Source: Craterostigma plantagineum (Eukaryota > Streptophyta > Magnoliopsida > Lamiales > Linderniaceae). From it: a stretch of 64,000 nucleotides of DNA. This document shows positions 21,188 through 31,924 of the stretch, one piece after another. The stretch is taken from NCBI GenBank assembly GCA_027422505.1, contig JAPQWV010000005.1, positions 13,769,501 through 13,833,500 of the forward strand, read 5' to 3'. The notes beneath the pieces were generated by a model. It saw only the letters and a list, made by a program, of their open reading frames with translations. It made no database searches and had not been told where the DNA came from. Each line of letters starts with the position of its first letter. Position 1 is the first letter of the stretch. Made by a program: the position numbers and the translations under genes.

Positions 21188-21906
21188 TACCTAAATTATT
21201 TAGGTAGTGGACGAGGGTCACTGGGACGAGACACATGGCGTAAGCCAGAGTGCCAGGAAAGGCAACCGCAATGAAAAAGGACGATCGCCAGATAGAGGGG
21301 CGACCTGGTGAACGATAAAACTGGAGATAAACCCTAGTTTATCTTACCAGAGTGGGCTGACTATCGTATTGATCTGAATAGGATTTGAGCTCATTTTATG
21401 GTGGTGCAAGTAGTAAGTTAGCTATGGGCCTGATAGAAATAAGAAGGAAATGGAAAAGAAAATGATAAAAGAAATATGAGTATGTGAGTATTAGAAAGCA
21501 CTGGCGCGGATACTTTTGCTAGTTGACACGTGCATACATGCATAGTTCCACTTACTGAGCTTTATAGCTCATCCCATGTTTTTATGTGTTGTAGACGCAG
21601 TGAACACGATACGTGAACCTGTAAAAGGCGAGGTTGGTCCTTCTGAAACTTCCGGTACTTTTGAGGGTTGTGTGTACATGGATGCGACCTGTGTGGCGGG
21701 CGCTATGTTAAATTATGATGTGCTCTTGTAAGATATGTTTGTATTGTATGTAAAATTTTAGCAGCGTTTGTATTGTAAATTAGCAGTGTATGATTCGCTA
21801 TGTAAAATGAAAAATTTATCGGGATTTTCGTATGTAATATATTTTATATTTTCTTTAGTCACGTAAATTAGTATAAGAATAGAGTTGTAAATGGCGGGGT
21901 GCCACA
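21188..21906 (+). repeat. Gypsy-J 5' LTR, 5'-truncated
   Basis: It matches 28617-29338 of the 3' LTR and ends in GTGCCACA, two bases before the PBS. It begins with a perfect 19-bp inverted repeat (TACCTAAATTATTTAGGTA, 21188-21206) exactly where LINE-I sequence stops. No promoter box can be assigned with confidence. Confidence 0.92.
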
Positions 21907-21909
21907 GGT

Positions 21910-21921
21910 TGGTATCAGAGC
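21910..21921 (+). other. Gypsy-J primer-binding site (initiator tRNA-Met)
   Basis: The sequence tggtatcagagc follows the LTR end GCCACA by three bases and is complementary to the 3' end of plant initiator tRNA-Met. A second copy of this site lies at 29342-29353, beyond the 3' LTR. Confidence 0.92.
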
Positions 21922-22065
21922 TTCGGTTGCAGTTTCTGTAGACTGTCCATGTACACACACTCAAAAGCGCGGAAGACAGCCTTGCTCGTAAGTTATATGA
22001 TATTATAAATTTCTTGCATAGCATGATTTATTGGCCTTAGGGACTATTAGGGTAAGAGAAACAAC

Positions 22066-23085
22066 ATGGTTAGAATCAGAGGAGAAGGCAGCGGGGTAAA
22101 CAATCACGATGGGGAAAATGCAACCCTGACTGATAATCGAGACTCGACTATTCTTCAGCTCACCGAGTTAGTCCGTCAGCAGTCTCAACAGATTCAAGAG
22201 TTGATTCAGCAGTGAAACTCTGAGGGGGCAAGAAACAATGGAGTCTCTCAGGCTAATCAAGTTGAAGTTGTGGGCGAAAGATTTCGCAGACTGAACCCTC
22301 CTATCTTTGAAGATGCCATTGACCCAACATCTGCTGAGGATTGGATTAGAACTTTAGAGAGTATGTTCCAATACAGCAGAATTCCTGAGAATGAGAAGGT
22401 TCTGAGTGCTGCATTTTTACTACGAGGAAGTGCAGGCCACTGGTGGGACACCATACAAGTCATTGAAGATCCTGCTGCAATGAACTGGGAACGTTTCAAG
22501 GAGCTGTTCAGGAACAATATTTCACTGCACCTGTGCGAGCTCAGCGCATGAATGAGTTCATCAATCTCAAGCAAGGGATGATGACTGTGGCTGAGTATAT
22601 CAGAAAGTTTGAACAACTGTCAAGGTTCGCGACTCATATGGTGAGCACTGATGCTTTGAAGGTCGAACGATTCCTTGAGGGTCTGAAGCCAGAGTTGTAC
22701 CGCGACGTTAATATGGCTGGAATACAAGGAGCTTCATATGCTCAAGTGGTGGAGCGAGCGATGGTGGCAGAACAGGCTGAGACACGAATTATTCGTGCTC
22801 AGCATGCAAAGCGAAAGTTTGTACAAGGAGCAAACTAGAGGGGTGGAAATCAGAAACGGCAATTCATTCCTAAAGGCGGAAAGCAAAATTTTCAGAACAG
22901 ACCTGGACCACTACAACAACAAAATCTTAACCAGGGGAGATCCCCAGCACCAATACCAATTTGCGCGAGATGTGGACGACGTCATTTGGGAATATGTTTT
23001 TCACAGAATGCTATTTGTTACAAGTGTGGGAAGACGGGACATTTTGCGAGAGCATGTCCAGAGAATGCATCAGGAGGTCAAGTTA
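22066..23085 (+). pseudogene. Gypsy-J gag, with a stop and frameshifts
   Basis: The start ATG at 22066 gives MVRIRGEGSGVNNHDGE. An in-frame TGA follows at about 22213. The capsid (Retrotrans_gag) begins after it with FEDAIDPTSAEDWIRTLE and GSAGHWWDTIQ. A one-base loss near 22520 shifts to the frame 22533-22838 with QRMNEFINLKQGMMTVAEY and RFLEGLKPELYRDV. Another shift precedes the CCHC knuckle at 23016-23060 (CYKCGKTGHFARAC), which is intact. Gag is about 330 codons, usual for the clade. Confidence 0.9.
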
Positions 23086-26000
23086 TGAATCAAGTGAGAC
23101 CACCAGCTGTACCGGCTAGAGTGTATACGCTGACTTCAGAGGAAGCGGAGGCTAATCCGTCCGTGGTTGCAGGTATTCTACTTATACACCAAGTCCCAAC
23201 ATGCATATTATTAGATTCAGGAGCCACTCATTCATTTGCATCCACTAAGTATGTGGCGAGACTCGGGATTACACCTAACCTGTCTGACTATGAATATGAT
23301 GTGACTGTTCCACATGGAGTTGCAATGCGAACTAATCTGGTTTTAAGAAATTGTCCTGTGTTAGTGAATGGACGAGAACTGTCCGTTGATTTAATAGTTA
23401 TTCCAATGAACGACTATGAGGTGATTCTTGGAATGGACTGGCTATCAAAATATGGAGCTGTCATTGATTGTAATCGCAAGACAGTTACGTTTAATATTGA
23501 AGAGAACGAGCCTTTCAGTTTTGTGGGAACAATCAAGGAAAAGAATAATTTTAGAATTTCAGCGACAAAGGCGCAACGTTTGATCAAGGTGGGATGCGAA
23601 GCTTATCTAGTTTTCGCAATAAAATTAGAGGATCGTTCAATGCCAAAATTAGAAGAGGTGACTGTGGTATGAGATTTTCCTGATGCTTTTCCAGAAGATT
23701 TACCAGGACTACCACCAGATCTAGAGAATGAATTTACGATCGATTTAATACCAGGATCTGCTCCAATCTCAAAGACTCCCTATCGGTTAGCGCCAGCTGA
23801 ATTAAAGGAGTTAAAAGAGCAGTTGGATGATTTATTACAAAAGGGATTTATCCAACCCAGTTTTTCTCCTTGGGGAGCGCCAGTTCTGTTTGTGCGAAAG
23901 AAGGATGGGTCGATGCGACTATGTATCGAGTACAGAGAGCTGAACAAAATAACAATTAAGAACAAATATCCATTACCAAGAATTGATGATTTGTTCGATC
24001 AACTTCAAGGTGCCACGGTGTTTTCAAAAATAGATTACGATCGGGATATCATCATTGAAGGTTCGAAAAGAAGACATTCCAAAGACGGCGTTTAGTACTC
24101 GATATGGACACTACGAATTCTTAGTTATGCCTTTCGGAGTGACTAATGCGCCAGCGGCATTTATGGATTTAATGAATCGAGTGTTCAAGCAGTTTCTGGA
24201 CAAGTTTGTCATTGTGTTTATTGATGACATTCTTATTTATTCGAAGACGAAGAAAGAACACGAACAACATTTGAAGACTGTTCTTGAAATATTACGGGAA
24301 AATCAATTATATGCTAAGTTTAAGAAATGCGAGTTCTGGTTGAGTCAAGTCGCATTTCTAGGTCACGTTGTTTCTGGAGAAGGAATTTCTGTGGATCCTA
24401 GCAAAATTGAAGCTATCAACAATTGGCCACAACCAACCAATGTCACGGAAGTACGGAGTTTTCTTGGCTTAGCTGGATACTACAGAAAGTTCATTAAAAT
24501 TTCTCAAAGATTGCATCAACATTGACGAAGCTAACAAGGAAGAATGTTCCATTCTATTGGAGTGAGGAGTGTGAGCAAAGTTTTCAAGAATTGAAGAAAC
24601 GACTCACATCAGCTCCAATTCTTACCATACCATCTGGGACTGGAGGATTTTCGGTTTATAGCGATGCATCAAGAAATGGCCTAGGTTGTGTATTAATGCA
24701 ACATGGAAATGTGGTAGCTTATGCTTCTCGACAATTAAAGGAGTATGAAAAGAATTATCCAACTCATGATTTGGAGTTAGCCGCAGTGGTATTTGCTCTA
24801 AAAATCTGGAGGCATTATTTATATGGGTAGCGGTGTGAAATTTACACGGATCACAAGAGTCTGAAATATTTCTTCACTCAGAAGGAATTAAATATGAGGC
24901 AAAGAAGGTGGCTAGAATTAGTCAAAGACTATGATTGTGTGATCAGTTATCACCCGGGCAAAGCAAATGTGGTGGCCGATGCGTTAAGCCGAAAAACTGT
25001 AAGTGCGGAGTTACATCTACTGGTACTGGAGGTAGTACAATTGGGAGAAGTCGAAGCACGATTGGCTACATTAACTTTACAACCGACAATACTGGAACAA
25101 ATTAAGAAGGCACAAGAAGAAGATGAACTTTATTTAAAGATCAAAGACACTCAAATGGAACAACATGCATCGGATTTCAAGATACAAGATGATGGAAGTT
25201 TATATTACAGAGACCGTTTATACGTACCCGATAATGCGGAAATTCGAAGAACTATAATGAAGGAAGCACATGCCACAACCTATTCGGTACATCCAGGGGC
25301 TACAAAAATGTATCGAGACTTACAAATAAATTATTGGTGGCCGGGAATGAAAAGAGACATTGCGACATTCGTAAGCCAATGTCTGACTTGTCAACAAATA
25401 AAAGCGGAGCATCAACGACCGGCAGGGACATTACAGCCTTTGCCGATACCTGAATGGAAGTGGGATCATATTACGATGGATTTCATTGTTGGATTACCAA
25501 AGAATGTAAAAGGCTATGACGCTATTTGGGTTATAGTCGATCGATTAACCAAGTCAGCTCATTTTCTACCCATAAGTTCGATATTCTCCATGGAGCGCTA
25601 TGCAGAACTGTATATTCAAGAAATAGTTCGACTCCACGGGATTCCATTATCAATTATTTCGGATCGAGATTCACGGTTCTTGTCTAATTTTTGGAAGAGT
25701 CTGCAGAAAGCAATGGGGACTAAGTTGTCTTTCAGTACGGCTTATCATCCTCAAACGGATGGTCAATCAGAACGAACTATCCAGACTTTAGAAGACATGT
25801 TGCGAGCATGTGTTTTGGATTTTAAAGGAAACTGGAGCAAATATTTGCCATTGATTGAGTTTTCTTATAACAATAGTTATCATTCAACTATTGGGATGGC
25901 ACCTTATGAAGCTTTGTATGGACGCAAATGCCGATCTCCCATACATTGGGATGAAGTCGGTGAACGTGCAATGTTAGGACCTGATATAGTTCAAGAGATG

Positions 26001-26514
26001 ACTGAGGCAATAGCAAAAATACGAGAAAGAATGCAAACGGCTTAAAGTCGACAAAAGAGTTATGCAGACCAAAGACGCAGACCGTTGGAATTTGAAATAG
26101 ATGACTGGGTGTTTATCAAAGTATCTCCGATGAAAGGCGTGAAACGGTTTGGGCGAAAGGGTAAATTGAGCCCAAGATACATTGGACCTTTCAAGATAAT
26201 CAAAAGAGTTGGCGAGGTAGCTTATCAACTGGAGTTACCAGCTTCATTGGCACAAGTTCATAATGTCTTTCATGTGTCAACGCTGAGAAAATATGTTGCT
26301 GATCCGAGCCATGTATTAAAGAACGAATTTGTGCAACAACAACTTCGGCCAGATTTGAGTTATGAAGAGAAGCCAGTGGAAATTTTGATGTATGAAGTAA
26401 AGAGATTACGAAATAAAGAGATTCCATTAGTGAAAGTATTATGGCAGAATCAGGTAGTGGAGCTACATGGGAACGTGAAGATGATATGAGAAATCGCTAC
26501 CCAGAATTGTTTTA
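23086..26514 (+). pseudogene. Gypsy-J pol: protease, RT, RNase H, integrase, chromodomain
   Basis: Protease: ILLDSGATHSFAS (23205-23245). [52 protein letters not shown] and the catalytic FIDDILIYS (about 24220). RNase [29 protein letters not shown]. Integrase: H2C2 finger ending [14 protein letters not shown], then [20 protein letters not shown] and [11 protein letters not shown], then GPFKIIKRVGEVAYQLELP. The chromodomain ends TWEREDD...NRYPELF at 26514. Breaks: TGA at about 23671, a frameshift near 24040, another near 24510, TAG at about 24828, TAA at 26043. Element P shows Arg or Gln where two of these stops lie. Confidence 0.93.
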
Positions 26515-26544
26515 ACTAATCTGATTTCGGGGGCGAAATCCTCT

Positions 26545-26558
26545 TTAAGGGGGGAGAA
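26545..26558 (+). other. Gypsy-J polypurine tract
   Basis: The purine run taaggggggagaa lies directly before the 3' LTR start TGTAATACCC and primes plus-strand DNA synthesis in this family. Elements E and P have the same arrangement. Confidence 0.88.
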
Positions 26559-29338
26559 TGTAATACCCGGGTTCCGTAAGTAAGCCGGCCAATAAATTTG
26601 CATGCATATTACGTGATTATATGACTGCATATTTTTATTTATTATGTGTTTATGTGGAATACTGATTTAATGACGAGTATCGAAATTATAATAATGAGAG
26701 GAATTCTTGAAGGTTTAATTTCGAAAGATGAAGTTTCGAAATTAAGGAATGTGGAGTATGTGAATTTTCGTTAGGATTAACATGTGAAATTATGGATTCA
26801 AGGGAGGAGAATTTCGTAACTTAATAATTATTGTAATAGTGGGTCTTTGAAAAGGTTTTATCAAGGGAGAAAACCTTGCGTGATTTAAGATAAGGATTAG
26901 GTTAAAGTATTTTGTCAAACCTTAAGTGGACGAGATAAAGAAAAGAGATTAAACACCTCATTTGGTAATTAGCGAGAATTAGGAATTTAGAGAGAAGCTA
27001 AAGCAGAAGTTAAACTCAAGCTTGGAGAGGGTATAAATTTCTTACTTTAATCTTTAAGTTTTATGCTATGATTTAGTATGTTTTAAGTGCGTTAGATACG
27101 AGAAGCTAGATCTGTGTAAGTTTTATACAAGTTTTTTTTTAATTTTTGGAAGTTTCAAATATATTTTGAAGTTTTAAAGAAGTTCGTTGTGTTCTGGAGA
27201 AAATAATATGTTGATCGAAGGTTTTTAGATTTTAAGTGTTAAATAGTGTTTTGGTGATGATGGGATCGTTAAATAGTGTTAAATAGTGTTTTAGAATTTG
27301 TGCTTGTGCCCAGTAGCATGTTACTGGTTTGCTGCGGAGCTCGTCTCCTGCTCACTATGTACATACCTTTTTCGCTTATTTATATATGGGACATCACACC
27401 AAAAAAAAAGATTCACGAACCCTAGTTCGCGAATCATTAGAGAAGTAAGAGTTCGTGGATTGAAAAGGTTTTGCGAATTGTGTGTAAGGTGTTAATTTGC
27501 GAATTGCGGGTATGAAATGGGTTCGTGAATCAGTTCGCGAATGGTGGTGGTTGTGATTTCGCGAATTGAATGAGTTCGCAAAATGAGAGTGTGAAATGAT
27601 TAGTTTGCGAATTTTTAAATGTTTGCGAAGTGCGAACTAAGTTTAGCGGGTTTATTATGCGAACTGAAGATATGCGATATGAGTTTTGCGGGTTGGTCGA
27701 ACTTGGCGAGTCCTAGTTCGCGAATTCTATTTCACGGGTTATACTTTGCGAATTCGATCCACCGTACAAAGTTTCGCGAATCCATGAGACTTCGCGAATT
27801 TGAGAGTGTGCGAATCCAGTTTTGCGAATTGGTTGAATTCGCGAATTGTTACTATGAGTTCGTGAATTGTTTTTATGAACTGTAGGGACTTTGCGAATTC
27901 GGTTCACTGTGTAGAATTTCGCGGGTTCATGTAATGCACTTCGCGAATCAGGTCACTTGAAATAAAACGTTTTAAGTTCTAAAAAAAAAATAATAAAAAA
28001 ACTATCGCCTTTTTAGGAAAATTATTTTACACTATTTAATCAGAAAAATATTCTGAGTCTAATGGGCATAGTCTCTCGTAACGCCCGATCATAATTTGCC
28101 TCTCGGTGTCTTCAGGATCAATTTACGGTATAGGCAAACGTCCTTTATGATGGAATTTCCGAACGAAAATTTACGTAGTCAACTAATATAATATATAAAC
28201 TGATTTTATTGTCTTTTCGTGGTTAAAGGACGATATTTTAGGAAACTCAACAGACCGGTTAGCGATTAGCTTAAGGACGTCAGGTAAGTGGGAATCTCAC
28301 CTACAACACATAATTTGTGTTATATGTATTTTTTTTATGTGATAATGTGCTTTGATGTGAATATGTGGTGATGATTGATGAAGTGAAATGTTTAGATATG
28401 CTTTTGCATAGTAAACATTTATTGCATTATTATGTGACATGAGCATGTGCATACATGAATGATGTGAGGATTAGAAGTATGAGTATGCACAGTATATGAT
28501 CGTCTTGAAAACAAAATATGTTTGAAGACATTAGTATTTGATGTAGACTCATGAAGAGTCATAGTATAGCTACTTCTACAAAGGCACCATGACGGGGGTA
28601 AACCGTCGAATGTATGTACCTAAACTATTAGGTAGCGGACGAGGGTCACCTGGACGAGACACATGGCATAAGCCAGAGTGCCAGGAAAGGCAACCGCAAT
28701 GAAAAAGGACGATCGCCAGATAGAGGGGCGACCTGGTAAACGATAAAACTGGAGATAAACCCTAGTTTATCTTAACCAGAGTGGGCTGACTATCGTATTG
28801 TATCTGAATAGGATTTGAGCTCATTTTATGGTGGTGCAAGTAGTAAGTTAGCTATGGGCCTGATAGAAATAAGAAGGAAATGGAAAAGAAAATGATAAAA
28901 GAAATATGAGTATGTGAGGATTAGAAAGCACTGGCGCGGATGCTTTTGCTAGTTGACACGTGCATACATGCATATTTCCACTTACTGAGCTTTATAGCTC
29001 ATCCCATGTTTTTATGTGTTGTAGACGCAGTGAACATGGTACGTGAACCTGTAAAAGGCGAGGCTGGTCCTTCTGGAATTTCCGGTGACTTTTGAGGGTG
29101 GTGTGTACATGGATGCGACCTGTGTGGCAGGCGCTATGTTAAATTATGATGTGCTCTTGTAAGATATGTTTGTATTGTATGTAAAATTTGAGCAGCGTTT
29201 GTATTGTAAATTAGCAGTGTATGATTCGCTATGTAAAATGAAAAATTTTATCGGGATTTTCGTATGTAATATATTTTATATTTTCTTTAGTCACGTAAAT
29301 TAGTATAAGAATAGAGTTGTAAATGGCGGGGTGCCACA
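26559..29338 (+). repeat. Gypsy-J 3' LTR (2780 bp)
   Basis: It starts TGTAATACCC and ends GTGCCACA. The part 27410-27960 is rich in TTCGCGAA. The part 28617-29338 matches the 5' LTR. Frames in it (27298-27495, 27619-27885 and others) are accidental. Before 27410 and between 27960 and 28616 it is A/T-rich non-coding DNA. Confidence 0.92.
27410..27960. repeat. TTCGCGAA motif array in LTR J
   Basis: About eight exact TTCGCGAA sites and many near copies (tttgcgaa, ttcgtgaa, ttcgcggg) lie in 550 bp. The motif is often followed by tt or tc. Spacing is irregular. Confidence 0.85.
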
Positions 29339-29428
29339 GGTTGGTATCAGAGCTTCGGTTGCAGTTTCTGTAGACTGTCCATGTACACACACTCATAAGA
29401 ATAGAGTTGTAAATGGCGGGGTGCCACA
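29339..29428 (+). repeat. 90-bp repeat tail beyond gypsy-J 3' LTR
   Basis: After the LTR end at 29338 the sequence continues for 56 bp exactly as downstream of the 5' LTR (PBS and leader), then returns to the last 34 bp of the LTR (29395-29428). The period is 90 bp (29305 to 29395). LINE-I resumes within the final ccacagg. Confidence 0.92.
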
Positions 29429-31924
29429 GGAAAGCCCTGAGTTTAGCCTCGATGCTCTTTGTGATACCTTTCGGGAGGAGAAAAACACTCGCCCAATAAG
29501 TGTGAAAATCAAGAAGGACCGATTTGATGAGTTGTGTCCGACCCGCATAAGATAAGGAAAGGTTAGTCCAAGAGCCCAAGCGACGATCAATGCTGCTGAG
29601 GAGAGGTGCGCAATCCGCAATACTAAGCTTTGAGGTGATAAGGGGGACCCCAAGGTACCGAACCGGGAGTGATCCAATAGGAATGCCCATTACCGCCTGG
29701 ATCTGGTCCTTAAGGCGATCCGCTCTTTTTGAAATGAACATTTCGCTTTTCTGGAGATTGGTCTGAAGACCGGATAGCGTAGCGAACTGTTCAAGGCAGC
29801 CTTTGAAGACGGTAACTGACTCAATATCTGCGTGCGAGAAGAGAAGAATGTCATCCGCAAAGGAGAGCATAAATAGCTTAGTGGTTTCGCATTTCCAATG
29901 GTAGCGGAAACTGGGGTTGCAGCGAATTCCATCAGTGATAACGCCATGGAACACCTCCATCACAAGCGTGAAAAGGTAGGGAGAGATGGGATCTCCCTGT
30001 CGAAGACCGCGTCGCCCTTTGAAGTAACCATCCGGTCTACCATTGATGTTGATCGAGTAATAAGGCGTCGTGAGGCAGGCGCGGATCCAGCCCACAAAAG
30101 TGCTATGGAAATTAAGAGCTTCAAGAGTCCCGAGAATGAAGTCCCACTCAACACGATCATAGGCTTTAGCGATATCGATTTTGAAAGCGACCCGTTCCGG
30201 TAGACCCACACTGTTATACCCGTGGCAAACCTCTTGTGCTAAGAGTATGTTATCCGATATACGCCGGCCGGAATAAACGTTGTTTGCGTCGGGTGGACAA
30301 GACGGCTCAGGTATCCCTTCAGTCGATTAGCAATGACCTTGGATATTATTTTGTAGAGCACGTTGCAGCAGGATATAGGTCTGAAGTCCTTGGCGAAATG
30401 CGGGTTGTCGCTCTTGGGTATGAGAGTAATGAGAGTCGAGTGAGTTCTTTTAGGAGCAGCCCCGTGCGGAAAATTCTTTAATGGAAAAGGTAATTTCAGT
30501 CCCAACAGTGCTCCAAGCATGTTTGAAGAAAGCCGCTGAAAACCCATCAGGACCGGGGGACTTGTTGTCTCCCATAGAAAAGAGAGCACTCTTTATCTCA
30601 TCGTCGCTGACCGGTTGAATCATCGCAATAGACTCGTCCGTACCCAGCTTCCTCTCTAGGAAAGGTGCAATCAAGGAGGCTGATATGGGTTCGTTCGGGT
30701 AGATTGGCCGAGCAAGTCCGTATAGAAGCGAACCAGTTCGGAACGTACTAGAGCATCACCCTCAAAGGTGTCCCCCGCTTCATTCTCCAGGAAGAAATCC
30801 GGTTAGTAGCACGCCGCGTGGCCACTTTCTTGAAAAAGAAGGAGGTGCATTGATCCCCATCCTTAAGCACGCCACTTTAGCACGCTGAATAAGTGCTTCG
30901 TGCTCCATCTCTACAGCTCTGGCATAAGCGAAACGGCATTGTTTTTCGAGCAGGAGAAGGTTAGGGTCCATAGGATGGTGTATAGCCATATCTTGAACGG
31001 TGTCGAGATATCTCTTAGCCTCAAGAGTGTTATGGTTCAGGTCCCATTTATCTCTTCGTAGCCGCTTCATAACTTGTTTGACTCCCTTAAGTTTTTAACA
31101 ACAGAGAACATGGGGTAACCAGCCATGGGGCTATTCCACGCTTCTTCAACCAAAGTTGCGAATCGAGGATCCTTAGTAAGGAAGTTGTCAAAGCGGAAGA
31201 TAGGACCCGTAGCCCTCGCCTGACTATTCGCCTCCAGGATGAGTGGAGAGTGGTCTGAGGTAGAAGGAAGGGCGCAGCGATAAACCAGGTCACCAAATCG
31301 GGAAACCAAGAGGGATTTCCCACCATTCTATCTAATCTTCGCCAGATAGCCGCGGTGCCACTTGTTGATTATACCATGTGAAGGGCGATCCCACCCGAGG
31401 TAACCCAATCAGGTCAGAGGCCGTGAAGCACGCTGCCATATCAGGGCAGCCCCTCCCGGAGTACCTCCCCGGGCATCCGTGTTATCCAAAATCGCATTAA
31501 AATCCCCCATCACCACCCACGGATTATCCACCCGAGAATGGGATGTCGCAACAAGGTCATCCCATAAGCTCCGCCGATCCGCACGTAGATTCTGCCCATA
31601 GATAAATGAGATGTAGACAACCTGCCTATCTTCCAAGATTAAGACATTACAATGGATGGCCTGTGGAGTATGTGCCTCAACAGTGACATTCACAGATCTT
31701 ACATCCCATCCAACCCAGATACGAGATGCAGGGCCATTATCGTAGTCATAAAACCAACCCCAGTCATTAATAGTTTGAGTAATAGAAGAAGCATTCTGCT
31801 CAGAGACTCTCGTTTCAACGAGACCAATAACTTTCAGCCTATTCTTAGTAATCAACTCCCTCACCGCCCATCTGTGGTCTAACCTATTTAGACCACGTGT
31901 GTTCCAAACGGCGCAAGGGATCAT
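29424..31924 (-). pseudogene. LINE-I ORF2, N-terminal and RT piece
   Basis: ATG 31924 (minus) opens MIPCAVWNTRGLNRLDHRWA. The endonuclease frame 31924-31409 keeps GLVETRVSEQN, SFIYGQNLRADRRSLWDD and the catalytic WVVMGDFNAILDN. The linker and RT N-terminus are in pieces (31309, 31070, 30674, 30589). The long frame 30209-29424 holds KIDIAKAYDRVEWDFI, GLRQGDPISPYLFTLVMEV, SFADDILLFSHAD and PVRYLGVPLITSKL, ending RAFLW where element J begins. Codons beyond W in this frame come from J. The rest of the gene is at 21187 and below. Confidence 0.92.

Larger units (their letters stand above)
21188..29428 (+). mobile_element. Gypsy-J, Tekay/Del-like chromovirus inserted in LINE-I, decayed
   Basis: Order: partial 5' LTR (21188-21906), PBS, gag, protease, RT, RNase H, integrase with chromodomain, polypurine tract, complete 3' LTR (26559-29338) and an odd 90-bp tail repeat (29339-29428). 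The 5' LTR lacks about 2.06 kb of its start. By eye the shared 720 bp of the two LTRs differ at about 17 positions plus several indels, so the element is clearly older than K. Stops and frameshifts break gag and pol. No target duplication can be shown. Confidence 0.92.

Noticed and set aside
21183..29430. Five-base target duplication for gypsy-J
   Set aside because: ccaca at 29424-29428 overlaps the LTR end, and the left border has lost the LTR start, so no pair can be shown.
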